In this document: positions 8,771 to 18,046 of the stretch, piece by piece
Numbering within the stretch: position 1 is the first letter of the stretch
How the letters are laid out: every line of letters starts with the position of its first letter
Assembly (NCBI GenBank): GCA_951813395.1
Contig: OX638356.1
Location: forward strand, 3,546,501-3,610,500
Source of the DNA: Longimicrobiales bacterium
Lineage (GTDB): Bacteria; Gemmatimonadota; Gemmatimonadetes; Longimicrobiales; Gaopeijiaceae
Direction of reading: 5' to 3'
DNA length: 64,000 bases
Made by a program: the position numbers and the translations under genes
Notes under the pieces: generated by a model
Seen by the model: the letters and a program-made list of their open reading frames with translations, nothing else
Told to the model about the DNA's origin: nothing
The model's database searches: none

Positions 8771-9976
8771 TCACGGCGCGGCCGGCGCCTGGATGAAATC
8801 GGTGAAGGGCACCCACTCGCCGCCCTCCACCCGGAAGAGCCTGAGCCCCTTCGCTCCGAGGTGGTCGTTCGGCGTGAAGCTGATCGGCACCGTCACACCA
8901 CCCATGTCCAGGTCGGTGAAGGTCTCGAGCGCGGCCTTGATGTTCGCGCCCGTCAGCTCCCGTCCGGACACCAGCACCTGTTTCATCGCCTCGGCGAAGA
9001 CGGTGAACGTCCACCACGCCTGGGTGTAGGCGTTGGTCTTTCCATCGATCGACTCGCCCTTCGCCTCGAGGTATTCGCGGATGACACGCGTTCCGGGCAC
9101 GTCGACGCTCAGCGGGGCGTAGGGGATCGTCCCCATCACCCCTTCCGCCGCCTCCCCCGCGAGGTCCACCAACTGCCTGTTGGCGCACCAGTTCAGGCAA
9201 ATGAAGGTCAGCTCCATACCCAGGCTGGTCGCGTTCTGCAGCGCGACGCTGGCCGGTCCGGACGTGTTCTGGAAGACCACGTACTGCGCGCCGCGCTGAC
9301 GGACCCGCGAGAACTCCCCCGTGTAGTCGACCGCGGCCCGCGGCATTTCGTACAGCGTCAGGTCGATCCCCAGGGCTTCGGCGAATTCCACGCCACCGTA
9401 GCGCGACGGAGACAGCCCGAAGGGACTCGCGTTGTGCATGAGGGCGACGACCGGCGTCCCCTCTCCGTGATTCCGCGCAATCCAGTCGAGAGCGATCCGT
9501 AGCTGATCGGTGTAGCTCGGCGCCACCAGGAAGTTGTACGGGGCGTCAGCCGGATCGCCCAGAACGTGGGAAAGGGAAGCCGAACTGAACGGGATTTCGT
9601 CCTCGGTGATGCGGAGCCGCAGTGCTTCGGTGTCGCCGGTGCCCCAGCCCATGAAGGCCACCACACCTTCGCTCACGAACTGGCTGTAAAGCTGCTCGGC
9701 CCGATCGACCTGGTACGCGTAGTCCTGGTAGATCAGGTCGATCGGCCGTCCTTCGATCCCGCCCTGCATGTTCAGCCAGTCCGTATACCCCCGCATGCCG
9801 TCCGCGTAGTCGGTGCCCACGTCGGCGGTGGGTCCCGTCAGGTCGAAGATGGCGCCAACCTTGATCGCATTGCCGGCCGCTCCGTCTCCCCCGTCATCGC
9901 CGCCGCAGGCCGCAATGAAGACGAGAGAGGCCGCGGCAAGGAAGTGGATCGATCGAGCCCGTTGGTATCTCCTCAT
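8771..9976 (-). CDS. livK: Liv-type ABC transporter substrate-binding lipoprotein LivK
   Basis: Periplasmic or lipid-anchored receptor of the Liv transporter. 401 aa from ATG 9976. Seen: lipoprotein signal ending IAACGG, then the Peripla_BP_6 fold start IKVGAIFDLTGPTADVG, FVSEGVVAFMGWGTGDTEAL, and SPSRYGGVEFAEALG. The open frame extends further upstream, but only this start puts the signal peptide at the N-terminus, and GGGAG lies eight bases before it. It follows the FtsX-like gene by 31 bp. Such receptors bind amino acids, amides, or aromatic and aliphatic carboxylates; the ligase neighbours point to a carboxylic acid. Confidence 0.92.
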   Translation of the reverse strand: MRRYQRARSIHFLAAASLVFIAACGGDDGGDGAAGNAIKVGAIFDLTGPTADVGTDYADGMRGYTDWLNMQGGIEGRPIDLIYQDYAYQVDRAEQLYSQFVSEGVVAFMGWGTGDTEALRLRITEDEIPFSSASLSHVLGDPADAPYNFLVAPSYTDQLRIALDWIARNHGEGTPVVALMHNASPFGLSPSRYGGVEFAEALGIDLTLYEMPRAAVDYTGEFSRVRQRGAQYVVFQNTSGPASVALQNATSLGMELTFICLNWCANRQLVDLAGEAAEGVMGTIPYAPLSVDVPGTRVIREYLEAKGESIDGKTNAYTQAWWTFTVFAEAMKQVLVSGRELTGANIKAALETFTDLDMGGVTVPISFTPNDHLGAKGLRLFRVEGGEWVPFTDFIQAPAAP

Positions 9977-10007
9977 GGCGTCACTCCCGATTTCGACTTG
10001 AGGCCCC

Positions 10008-11273
10008 CTACACGCGCACCGCCAGCCCGTCGTGGAGAGCCGTGCGGTAGGCCTTGAGGGCGGGCACAAAGCCCATCACGAATCCGGCCGTGACCACCGC
10101 GCCCAGGAAAAGCCACTCGACGGCGCCGGGTGGCCGGATCGGGATGAACAGGCCCACCTGTGCTTCGACTATAGGCTGTCCGGCCGACAGCAGCACGTAC
10201 ACAAGCCCAAGTCCGCAGATCGCACCCGCCGCTGCCAGGCACATTGACTCCAGCACCAGGAGCGCGACGATCCTTCTCGGGCCGGCTCCGACCGCGCGCA
10301 GGATCGCCATCTCTCGCCGGCGCTCGTTGAGCGAGGTGTAGAGCGACACCAGCATGCCGAGCAGGCCCACCAGGACGACGAAGATGGTCACCACCCGGAG
10401 CCCGGTCTCGGCGTAGCCGATCCCCTGCCACATCTCGCTCAGCGCCAGCCCGGGGATGACCGCCATCATCGGCTCGCTCTCGTAGTCGTTGATCTCGCGC
10501 TGGAGCCGGAGCACGTCCCGCCGGTTGGTCGCGCCCACGAAGAACGACGTGACCTGGGTGATCTCGATCTCCTCCATCGCGAGCACGTCGTCGGGCGTGG
10601 GCTCCTCGCCGGGCATGGGCGGCGCGCCGTCCTCCCATCCGAAGTGGATGGCCTCGATGCCTTCGAGGGTGACGTAGACCGCGCGGTCGACCGGCGTGAA
10701 GGTCTTGTCGAGGATGCCCACGACCGTGAACGGCAGGTGTTCGTGGTTCAGAAAGCCCACCTCGCCGATCCCGTGCGTGACCTCGACCTCGTCCCCGATC
10801 CCATAGCCCAGCTCGGTGGCCACATCCGCGCCGAGCGTGACGTCGAAGACCTCGGAGCCGGCTCGGCCTTCGGCCAGCGCGATCGCCTGTCCCCCTCGAT
10901 ACCGGTAGTGGCGATAGAAGTCCTCGTTGGTGCCGATGACCCGGAATCCCCTGTGGCTGTCCCCGAGCCCGTAGGGGATGGTCCACTCGACCGCGGGGTG
11001 TTCCGCCCACTCGCGGTAGGTGTCCCAGGACAGGTTGTTCGTCGGCGACCCCATCCCGAAGACCGAGTACAGCAGCAGCTGGATGGTGCCCCCCTTGGCG
11101 CCCACGATCAGGTCCGTCTGGCTGATGGTGTTGGAAAAGCTCTCGCGCATTCCCACACGCACGTTCTCGACGCCGATCAGCAGCGCGACGCTGAGCGCGA
11201 TGGAACCGACCGTGAGCGACGTGCTGAAGGCGCGGTTGCGCAGCGACTTGAGCGCGAGGTCGAGGCTGAGCAT
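10008..11273 (-). CDS. MacB/FtsX-family ABC transporter permease
   Basis: Inner-membrane permease of the MacB/LolCE superfamily, 421 aa. Seen: an N-terminal TM (residues 15-35, SLTVGSIALSVALLIG) after the short cytoplasmic LKSLRNR motif, a large periplasmic MacB-type domain (about 40-290), then three C-terminal TMs, the first around VVTIFVVLVGLLGMLV with the conserved LNERRREMAILRAVGA coupling-helix motif. The ATG is fused TGATG-style to the stop of the upstream ATPase, so the two are one unit. The longer open frame upstream overlaps the ATPase and is not used. The partner gene further upstream is DUF3299. Such systems usually move lipoproteins, peptides or metals rather than import solutes. 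Confidence 0.9.
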   Translation of the reverse strand: MLSLDLALKSLRNRAFSTSLTVGSIALSVALLIGVENVRVGMRESFSNTISQTDLIVGAKGGTIQLLLYSVFGMGSPTNNLSWDTYREWAEHPAVEWTIPYGLGDSHRGFRVIGTNEDFYRHYRYRGGQAIALAEGRAGSEVFDVTLGADVATELGYGIGDEVEVTHGIGEVGFLNHEHLPFTVVGILDKTFTPVDRAVYVTLEGIEAIHFGWEDGAPPMPGEEPTPDDVLAMEEIEITQVTSFFVGATNRRDVLRLQREINDYESEPMMAVIPGLALSEMWQGIGYAETGLRVVTIFVVLVGLLGMLVSLYTSLNERRREMAILRAVGAGPRRIVALLVLESMCLAAAGAICGLGLVYVLLSAGQPIVEAQVGLFIPIRPPGAVEWLFLGAVVTAGFVMGFVPALKAYRTALHDGLAVRV

Positions 11274-11956
11274 CAGAGCGCTGCCCCGTTGATGTCGGGG
11301 AGTGAGATCGTGCGGGAGAACATCCCCTCGAGCGCGCGGTCGTGACTGACGAACACGAGCGTCGCACCGGCACGCTCGCACTCCCGGAACAGGAGTTCGA
11401 GGAAGGCCTCGCGGCGGTCGAAGTCGAGGGAGGAGGTGGGCTCGTCGGCGACGATGAGTTCCGGAGCCCCGATCAACGCCCGGCAGGCCGCCACCCGCTG
11501 TTGCTGACCCACCGAGAGCTCCGTCACCCGCCTCTTCAGCAGATCGCCGATCTGAAGGTGGTCGGCGAGCATGGCGGCGGTCTCCTTCACGCCCGCGCCG
11601 TCCAGCCGGGCCTTCCGTTGGGCGTTCATGCGCACCGGGAGCGCGATATTGTCGAGCACCGACAGGTAGGGGATGAGGTTGAACATCTGGAAGACGTAGC
11701 CGATGTGCGCCGCGCGGAAGGCGTCCCGCTGCGCGCCCGACAGGGAGGCGAGGTCGCGGCCGAGAACCCCGACCTCGCCCTCATCGGGCTTCAGCACACC
11801 CGCCAGCACGCCGAGCAGCGTAGTCTTGCCGCTCCCGCTGGAACCGAACAGAAACGCGCGCGTCCCACGTTCAAGGGTCAGTTCGCGAATGTCGAGCACC
11901 CAGGGACCACCGCCGTATCGGAACCGGAGGCGGCGAACGTCGATCGCGAGGCTCAC
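11273..11956 (-). CDS. LolD/MacB-type ABC transporter ATP-binding protein
   Basis: ATPase for the permease at 10008-11273. About 227 aa from GTG 11956, the usual size for LolD. Seen: Walker A GSSGSGKTT, Q-loop FQMFNLIPYLSV, signature LSVGQQQRVA, Walker B LIVADEPTSSLD and switch FVSHD. An ATG-initiated frame at 12037 would overlap the DUF3299 gene by 50 bp and add residues with no family similarity, so the GTG with a weak GGATGG site is preferred, though not proved. The signature has SVG instead of SGG, common in this family. Confidence 0.88.
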   Translation of the reverse strand: MSLAIDVRRLRFRYGGGPWVLDIRELTLERGTRAFLFGSSGSGKTTLLGVLAGVLKPDEGEVGVLGRDLASLSGAQRDAFRAAHIGYVFQMFNLIPYLSVLDNIALPVRMNAQRKARLDGAGVKETAAMLADHLQIGDLLKRRVTELSVGQQQRVAACRALIGAPELIVADEPTSSLDFDRREAFLELLFRECERAGATLVFVSHDRALEGMFSRTISLPDINGAAL

Positions 11957-11987
11957 CTGTGGCCCATCCGGATGGCCGAACCGCGGT

Positions 11988-12491
11988 TCAGGACTCGTAC
12001 GGATAGACGCGCTGGCCGGTGATGGTGAAACCCACATGGCCGTAGACGCTCTCCGTCATCTCGATACTGAGCACACCCTCGACCCATACGGGATTCCAGC
12101 CGTCCATCTTCGCGCGCTTCCCCTTGTCCATCTCGATGTAAACGAGCTGGTTGGGCGGAGGCGGCGGCGTGTGGATGCAGGCGCCGACATAGGGCACGAG
12201 GAGGAATTCCGTCGCCGAAGACGCAAAGTCCTCCAGCGGCACGGTGAAGCCGGGGATCTTGACGAGCTTGCCGTCCAGGGCGGCCAGCTCCTCGGTCTTC
12301 TCGCCGGTCCGGTAGTTGAGCTTGGCCAGGAGCCGCCAGCCCACCTCGGTGGGATCGTCGGCGAGCGCAAACGGCCCAACGTCGACCGCTGACCCCCGGG
12401 CGGCCTCGGGGTGGCCACCCGCCCCTGAAAGGGTCGCTGCCAGCAATACGCTGGCCGCCGCCGAGAAGCGTCTGTGGCTGGCTGTCTTCAT
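11988..12491 (-). CDS. DUF3299 secreted protein
   Basis: 167-aa exported protein. Seen: N-terminal signal peptide (ASVLLAATLSGAGG), conserved core with KIPGFTVPLE, the DUF3299 hallmark VGACIHTPPPPPNQLV (a conserved Cys and His beside a proline run, a plausible metal site), and a C-terminal WVEGVLSIE. The start is the ATG with GGAGG five bases upstream; a TTG just before it is not needed. It is first of a three-gene unit with a LolD-like ATPase and FtsX-like permease. From memory, DUF3299 genes sit beside ABC genes of the zinc-regulated Zrg type in Vibrio; a metal-linked role here is an inference. Confidence 0.8.
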   Translation of the reverse strand: MKTASHRRFSAAASVLLAATLSGAGGHPEAARGSAVDVGPFALADDPTEVGWRLLAKLNYRTGEKTEELAALDGKLVKIPGFTVPLEDFASSATEFLLVPYVGACIHTPPPPPNQLVYIEMDKGKRAKMDGWNPVWVEGVLSIEMTESVYGHVGFTITGQRVYPYES

Positions 12492-12515
12492 CAAAACCTC
12501 CGATTGTCGGGATCC

Positions 12516-14126
12516 TCAGTGCGACCCCTGGTCATCCTCCGAAACCGGCCGCGTGAGCGTGGGATACTTGATCCCCAGCTGTTCCAGGTACGTCTCGAAG
12601 CGGGTCTCGTCGTAGTAGTACTGCTCGAGCAGGGGACGGTACGTGTCCATGATGTCCCGGTTGAGATGGATCGGTGGCGGATCGTTGGGCCCGAGGAAGG
12701 GAATGTACTCGACTCCCGCACTCTGATCTTCCCGGAAGTAGGTCCACGCCTGCTCCACCAGCTCCGGCTGGGCGAAGAGCTGGAGCGCGGTGCGAGCGAC
12801 CACGCGCGCACCCGCCACCGCCCCCTTGTGCGCGATCGGGGTGGCCATCGCCATGGCGCTCGACCAGTGGTGGCCGGGGAGGCCCGGCACATTCGACGGG
12901 AAGCGCAGCGTAACCGTGGGCACGTTCCAGGAGATGTCGCCGATGTCGTCGGAGCCGCCGCTCCGGCGGGGGCCCGGCGTACCGAGTTGCGAGAGGGCGG
13001 TCGGCATCCCCGACGGCACGCTCCCGACCGACTCCTGTACCGCGCTCGCAAAGTCGTGGTCGTCCTCGGTCCACTCAGGGAGCCCGACATCCTGGATGTG
13101 CTCGTACATGGTCTCGGCCACGACCTTGTTGAAGTGCCGAGGCCACGCGGTGCCGATGATCCGGTAGGACATCTCCGTATCCGTCATCATGGCCGCGCCT
13201 TCGGCGACGCGAACGGCGGTATCGAAGTTGCGCTTGATATCCTCGTAGTCCATTTCGCGGAAGAAATACCACACCGAAGCGCGCGACGGGACGACATTGG
13301 GCTGGTCGCCGCCATCGGTGATCACGTAGTGGGAGCGCTGGTCGGGCCGAAGATGCTCGCGCCGGAAGTTCCAGGCGACGTTCATCAGCTCGACCGCGTC
13401 GAGCGCACTGCGGCCCCGCCAGGGAGCACCTGCCCCGTGCGCCGCCTCGCCTTCGAAGGTGAATTCGACCGAGACCAGCCCGGTCCCGCTGCCCTGTCCC
13501 CAGCTCACCGACAGATTGCTGCTGACGTGAGTGAAGAGGGTGATGTCGATGTCCTCCAGATACCCGTCGCGCACGTACCAGGCCTTGGAAGCCAGCTGTT
13601 CTTCGGCAACGCCGGGCCAGAGCACCAGCGTGCCCTGGATGCCCTCGGCCTCCATGACCTCCTTCAGCGCGAGCGCCGCCACCACGTTCACCGCCTGTCC
13701 GGAGTTGTGGCCCTCACCGTGCCCGGGCGCGCCCGGAATCAGCGGATCGTGGTACGCCACGCCCGGCTTCTGGTTGGCCTTCGGGATTCCGTCAATGTCC
13801 GACCCGAAGGAGATGACCGGCCTGCCGCTCCCCCAGCGGGCGAACCAGGCCGTAGGGATACCCGCGGGTTCGCGCTCGATGGTGAAGCCGTTCTCCTCCA
13901 GGATGCCCGTGATGTACCCCGAGGTCTCGATCTCCTGCTGCCCGAGTTCGGAAAAGGAGAAGATCTTGTCGACCATCACCTGGGCCAGCTTGGCACGCTC
14001 GAGAACGCCCTGTTCCACACGGTCCACGAGAGGCTCCAGTTGGTCGTCGGAGAGGCTCTGCGCGGCCGAGAGCGCGGGGGTGATGAGAATGGCGAACAGT
14101 GTCGCTGTGATCGTTCGGTTGGCCAT
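12516..14126 (-). CDS. M20-family amidohydrolase, AbgB-like, secreted
   Basis: Zinc-dependent amidohydrolase similar to the p-aminobenzoyl-glutamate hydrolase subunit AbgB. 536 aa. Seen: signal peptide (ITATLFAILITPALSAAQ), helix FSFSELGQQE with the M20 peptidase pattern, FGSDIDGIPK, GHGEGHNSG (first metal His), WPGVAEEQLASK with the Glu-Glu general base/ligand, HGAGAPWRGRSALDA in the lid domain, and a C-terminal WSSAMAM ligand region. It lies 84 bp downstream of livM and 24 bp upstream of DUF3299. AbgB-type enzymes are normally cytoplasmic, whereas this copy is exported. Substrate could be any N-acyl amino acid. Confidence 0.88.
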   Translation of the reverse strand: MANRTITATLFAILITPALSAAQSLSDDQLEPLVDRVEQGVLERAKLAQVMVDKIFSFSELGQQEIETSGYITGILEENGFTIEREPAGIPTAWFARWGSGRPVISFGSDIDGIPKANQKPGVAYHDPLIPGAPGHGEGHNSGQAVNVVAALALKEVMEAEGIQGTLVLWPGVAEEQLASKAWYVRDGYLEDIDITLFTHVSSNLSVSWGQGSGTGLVSVEFTFEGEAAHGAGAPWRGRSALDAVELMNVAWNFRREHLRPDQRSHYVITDGGDQPNVVPSRASVWYFFREMDYEDIKRNFDTAVRVAEGAAMMTDTEMSYRIIGTAWPRHFNKVVAETMYEHIQDVGLPEWTEDDHDFASAVQESVGSVPSGMPTALSQLGTPGPRRSGGSDDIGDISWNVPTVTLRFPSNVPGLPGHHWSSAMAMATPIAHKGAVAGARVVARTALQLFAQPELVEQAWTYFREDQSAGVEYIPFLGPNDPPPIHLNRDIMDTYRPLLEQYYYDETRFETYLEQLGIKYPTLTRPVSEDDQGSH

Positions 14127-14210
14127 TGACGCACCTGGATCGGGAAAAGGGTAAACGAAGACCTGTTGAAAATAGGGGCGGGCAACCCGAATCGGAAAGC
14201 TGGAGCGCCC

Positions 14211-15269
14211 TCACCCCCGCCGGTACGCAAACGGCCAGACGTGAAAGTAGTCCTTCACGTTGCCCCACAGCTTGGACAGTCCCTTGGGTTCGAAGATCAG
14301 GAAGAGGATGATCACGACGCCGAAGACCGCCTGCTGCGCGTAGGGCAGCAGGTTGGCGACCACCGGGGCGGTGTCCTGCAGCGCGCGTCCCGTGTTGGTG
14401 ATCATCGCGGGCAGCAGCGTAATCAGCACGGCGCCGAAGAACGACCCCCGGATCGAGCCCAGACCCCCCACGATGATCATGGCCAGGTAGACGATGCTCG
14501 TCTCCAGCGTGAAACGCTCCCAGGTGATGATGGTGCGATAGTACGCGATCATCGCGCCGGCGAGCCCGACGAAGAACGACGAGGTCGCAAAGGCCAGCAG
14601 TTTGGTGCGAAAGAGGTTCACGCCGATTACGCTGGCCGCGATGTCCTGGTCCCGTACCGCCACGAAGGCGCGCCCCATGCGCGTGCGGAAGAGGTTTGCG
14701 GCGAAGAGCGCCGTGCCCGCGGCCATGAGCACCCCGAACCAGTAAAAGCTGAAGGAGGTGTTCAGGCGCACGCCGAAAAGGCTCGGCGCGGGCAGCACGA
14801 TCGCCTCGGTGCCGCCGGTCACCGCCGTCCAATGGGTCATGCCCCACTCCACGATCTCCTGGGCGGCCAGCGTCGCGATCGCGAGGTACAGTCCCTTCAG
14901 CCGCAACGACGGCAGCCCGAAGAATGTGCCCGCCAGTGAGGTGACGACGCACGCCACAGCGATGCTCACGCCCCACGGCAGTCCGAGATTGAGCGTCAGG
15001 AGCCCGGCGGTGTACGCCCCGATGGCCATGAACGCGCCCTGCCCCAGCGAGATCTGACCCGTGTAGCCCACCAGGATGTTCAGCCCGATCGCTCCGACCG
15101 TCGCGATCGCCACCTGGTTGGCCAGGTCCAGCCAGTAGGGACCGGCCAGGAACGGAAACACGAGCACGAAGGCCGCGAAGACCGCCAGCCTGATCCGCTG
15201 CAGGGGCCGCGGCCGCAGCCCCATGTCGGACTCGTAGCGGGTGTGAAAGACGCCGCACTCGAAGCTCAT
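14211..15269 (-). CDS. livM: Liv-type ABC transporter permease LivM
   Basis: Membrane permease of the Liv importer, 352 aa, about nine TM helices. Seen: GLNILVGYTGQISLGQGAFMAIGAY near residue 65, the family ARDQDIAAS-type coupling loop (VAVRDQDIAASVIGVN), GLAGAMIAYY, and IVGGLGSIRGSFFGA. The start lies 7 bp after the livH stop and has no strong ribosome-binding site, suggesting coupled translation. The C-terminus ends in a charged tail after IFEPKGLSKLW. Confidence 0.94.
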   Translation of the reverse strand: MSFECGVFHTRYESDMGLRPRPLQRIRLAVFAAFVLVFPFLAGPYWLDLANQVAIATVGAIGLNILVGYTGQISLGQGAFMAIGAYTAGLLTLNLGLPWGVSIAVACVVTSLAGTFFGLPSLRLKGLYLAIATLAAQEIVEWGMTHWTAVTGGTEAIVLPAPSLFGVRLNTSFSFYWFGVLMAAGTALFAANLFRTRMGRAFVAVRDQDIAASVIGVNLFRTKLLAFATSSFFVGLAGAMIAYYRTIITWERFTLETSIVYLAMIIVGGLGSIRGSFFGAVLITLLPAMITNTGRALQDTAPVVANLLPYAQQAVFGVVIILFLIFEPKGLSKLWGNVKDYFHVWPFAYRRG

Positions 15270-15276
15270 GACGCGC

Positions 15277-16149
15277 TCATACCCGTTCGATGATCTCCTT
15301 CCCGAAGAGCCCGTAGGGACGGACCATCAACACCAGAACCAGGACAACGTACGGTACCACCAGACTGAGCCCGCGGCCCACGTACCCACCGGTGTAGACC
15401 TCCAGCAGGCCGATGATCGCACCGCCGATCACCGCTCCCCGGATCGAATCGAGTCCCCCCAGGATCACAACCGGGAAGACCCTGAGCCCGATCGAGGCCA
15501 CGTTCGGACTCACCCCCACGATGCCCGCGAGCATGATCCCGCCGATGGCCGCCGACGCCGCCGCGAGTCCCCAGGCGATGCCGAAGACCCGCGGTATGCT
15601 GATCCCCATGCTCAGCGCCGCCTGCTGATCGTCTGCGATGGCGCGCATGGCGATCCCGTCGCGCGTGTGCCGGAAGAAGAGCCACAGGGCGGCAAGAACC
15701 GCCAGCGCGATCGGAATCGACAGAAGGCGCCCCGTGGAAAGCATGACCGGACCCAGGGCCACGTCGCCCGCGGGCAGGAACGACTCGAACGAGCGCGGCG
15801 CCGGACCCCATATCGCGTTGACGGCGGCGCGCAGGACCGACGACAGCCCGATCGTGACCATGATCATCGAGATGACCGGCTCGCCGATCAGCGGGCGCAA
15901 CACCAGCCGTTCGATGACAAGTGCCACGGCAACGGCCAGCAGCACCGTGACGACGATCCCCAGGCTCCACGGTAGCCCGGTCTGGGCCACGGCAAAAAAG
16001 ACCAGGTACGTGCCGAAGAGCAGAAGGTCGCCCTGGGCAAAGTTGATTACGTCGCTGGCCTTGTAGATCACCACGAACCCGGCCGCGGCCAGGGCATAGA
16101 TCATTCCGGTGCTGAGCCCCGAGACGGTGAGCTGAAGGAACACGTCCAT
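15277..16149 (-). CDS. livH: Liv-type ABC transporter permease LivH
   Basis: Second membrane permease, 290 aa. Seen: GMIYALAAAGFVVIYKASDVINFAQG near the N-terminus (the LivH signature, shown by its parts GMIYALAA and FAQGD), the coupling loop MRAIADDQQAALSMGI, and VILGGLDSIRGAVIGG. It lies 4 bp after the acyl-CoA ligase gene. Its order next to LivM is the normal HM pair. Confidence 0.94.
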   Translation of the reverse strand: MDVFLQLTVSGLSTGMIYALAAAGFVVIYKASDVINFAQGDLLLFGTYLVFFAVAQTGLPWSLGIVVTVLLAVAVALVIERLVLRPLIGEPVISMIMVTIGLSSVLRAAVNAIWGPAPRSFESFLPAGDVALGPVMLSTGRLLSIPIALAVLAALWLFFRHTRDGIAMRAIADDQQAALSMGISIPRVFGIAWGLAAASAAIGGIMLAGIVGVSPNVASIGLRVFPVVILGGLDSIRGAVIGGAIIGLLEVYTGGYVGRGLSLVVPYVVLVLVLMVRPYGLFGKEIIERV

Positions 16150-16153
16150 GGCT

Positions 16154-18046
16154 TCAGTCCAGGGTCTCGATGCGGAGTTCGTGGGCTACCTCCGCGGTGC
16201 GGCCGTCCTGGTAGGTGATCTCGGTTGCCACGGTGACCGAATCGCCGTCTCCCTGCAGCGCCCCGATAATGTCGCCGAAGCGGGCCGCGATGTGGCGGCG
16301 CCGGACCTTGCGCGTGCGGGTCAGCTCGGCATCGTCGGCGTGGAGTTCCTTGTGCAGGAGGAGGAAGCGCCGGATACGGGCGGCCCCCGGCAGATCCTCG
16401 TTGACGTTCGTGACATGGCGGCGGATGAGGCGGTAGATCTCCGCGCGGCGCGCCAGGTCGGTGAAGGTGGTATACGCAATGCGGCGGCGTTCCGCCCACT
16501 GTCCCGCGTTCTCCATGTCAATCGCGATCATCGTGGTGACGAACGGAGCACCGGCTCCCCCGAAGACCACCGCTTCGCGGATGTAGGGGCTGAACTTCAG
16601 CTTGTTCTCGACGTACTGGGGTGAGAAGTTCGTCCCGTCGGACAGCTTCATCACGTCGGCCACACGGTCGATGACCACCAGGTGACCGTCCTCCTCGAAG
16701 TAGCCGGCGTCGCCGGAGTGCAGCCAGCCGTTCTCAAGCGTCTCGGCGGTTGCATGGGGATTGCGGAAGTAGCCCTCGAACACGGCGGGGCTGCGGCACA
16801 GGATCTCGCCCTCGTCCGATATCCTGATCTCGGTGTCGGGGAACGGCGTGCCCACCGTGTGGAAACGGATGTCCCCGTCCCGGTGGACCACCGAGATGCC
16901 GGAGACCTCGGTCTGGCCGTAGAGCTGCTTGAGGTTGACGCCGATCGCGTGGAAAAACCTGAACACGTCGGGACCGAGCGCCGCGCCTCCCGTGTAGGCG
17001 CGCCGGACCCCGTCGAGACCGAGTTGGTCGCGGATGGGGCGAAAGACCGTCCAGTCGGCAAGGCGGTGACGGATCCGCGCGGGCAGGCTGGCCCGTTCCC
17101 CACTCGAGACCGCCTGGGCGCGGCCCGCTCCCTCCCTCATCGCCCAGCTGTAGAGCCAGCGCTTGAGCCGGGTCGTGTCCTCGGCCATGACCTGCACGTC
17201 CGAGACCATGTTCTCCCAGATCCGCGGCGGCGACATGAGGAAGGCGGGACCGATTTCGCGCATGTCCTGGCGGACCGTGGCCGTCTCTTCGGGAAAGTTC
17301 ACCTTGAAGCCGACCAGCATGGCGCTCGCCACGCCGACCATCTGCTCGCCGATCCATGCCATCGGCAGGAAGGAGACGAATTCGTCGGCGGGCTCCATCC
17401 GGTCCACCGCGCGAAGCTGCGTCGCCATGGCGAGGAGATTGGCGTGCGAGAGCATGGCCAGCTTCGGAATGCTCGTCGTCCCGGACGTGGTGCAGAGCAG
17501 CGCGATATCCTTCGGACCGATTTCGGCCAGCCGGCGGTCGAATTCGCCGGGAAATCTGTCACAGATTCCGTCACCGAGCGCCTCGACATCCTCGAAGGAC
17601 ATCAACCCGGGCGCTTCGTACGCGTACATTCCCCGCGGATCGTAGTAGACGATGACTTCCAGCCCGGGCAGCTCGCCGCGCACCTCGAGCACCTTGTCGA
17701 CCTGCTCCTGGTCCTCGGCAACGATGACCCGGACCTCGGCCGCTTCGAGCATCCTCGCCAACTCGGTCGAGATCGAGTCCTGGTAGAGGCCCAGCGGCAG
17801 GGCGCCGATCGACTGGGCCGCGAGCTCCGCGATCACCCACTCGGGCCGATTGTCGCCGATGATCGCGATCCGGTCCGCCTTGGCAACGCCCAGTTCGACC
17901 AGCCCCATGGCGAACGATCGAACCCGGCCGAGATACTCCTCCCAGGTGGTCTCCTGCCAGATGCCGAATTCCTTCTCGCGCAGGGCGACGCCGTCAGGGT
18001 GGTCGGCGGCCCGGCCGGCAAGCAGTCCGGGGAGGGTGGCGTTCAT
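16154..18046 (-). CDS. AMP-forming acyl-CoA synthetase (long-chain type)
   Basis: Activates a carboxylic acid to its CoA thioester through an acyl-AMP. 630 aa, usual for FadD15-type enzymes. Seen: phosphate loop TTSGTTSIPKLAMLSH (consensus has G where this has S after TT), FLPMAWIGEQM, YTGGAALGPD, LYGQTEVSG, LHSGDAGYFEEDGHLVVIDR and the hinge/lid DVMKLSDGTNFSPQYVENKL. The start overlaps the livG stop by 4 bp and the stop lies 4 bp from livH, so it is embedded in the transporter operon. The likely job is vectorial or immediate activation of the acid brought in by LivFGHMK. Confidence 0.92.
   Translation of the reverse strand: MNATLPGLLAGRAADHPDGVALREKEFGIWQETTWEEYLGRVRSFAMGLVELGVAKADRIAIIGDNRPEWVIAELAAQSIGALPLGLYQDSISTELARMLEAAEVRVIVAEDQEQVDKVLEVRGELPGLEVIVYYDPRGMYAYEAPGLMSFEDVEALGDGICDRFPGEFDRRLAEIGPKDIALLCTTSGTTSIPKLAMLSHANLLAMATQLRAVDRMEPADEFVSFLPMAWIGEQMVGVASAMLVGFKVNFPEETATVRQDMREIGPAFLMSPPRIWENMVSDVQVMAEDTTRLKRWLYSWAMREGAGRAQAVSSGERASLPARIRHRLADWTVFRPIRDQLGLDGVRRAYTGGAALGPDVFRFFHAIGVNLKQLYGQTEVSGISVVHRDGDIRFHTVGTPFPDTEIRISDEGEILCRSPAVFEGYFRNPHATAETLENGWLHSGDAGYFEEDGHLVVIDRVADVMKLSDGTNFSPQYVENKLKFSPYIREAVVFGGAGAPFVTTMIAIDMENAGQWAERRRIAYTTFTDLARRAEIYRLIRRHVTNVNEDLPGAARIRRFLLLHKELHADDAELTRTRKVRRRHIAARFGDIIGALQGDGDSVTVATEITYQDGRTAEVAHELRIETLD

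Noticed and set aside
12491..12789. Search for tRNA, rRNA or CRISPR arrays in the intergenic spaces
   Set aside because: No cloverleaf-like segments, rRNA motifs or regularly spaced direct repeats were found by reading the gaps; the coordinates here are only a placeholder, since the observation applies to the whole window.
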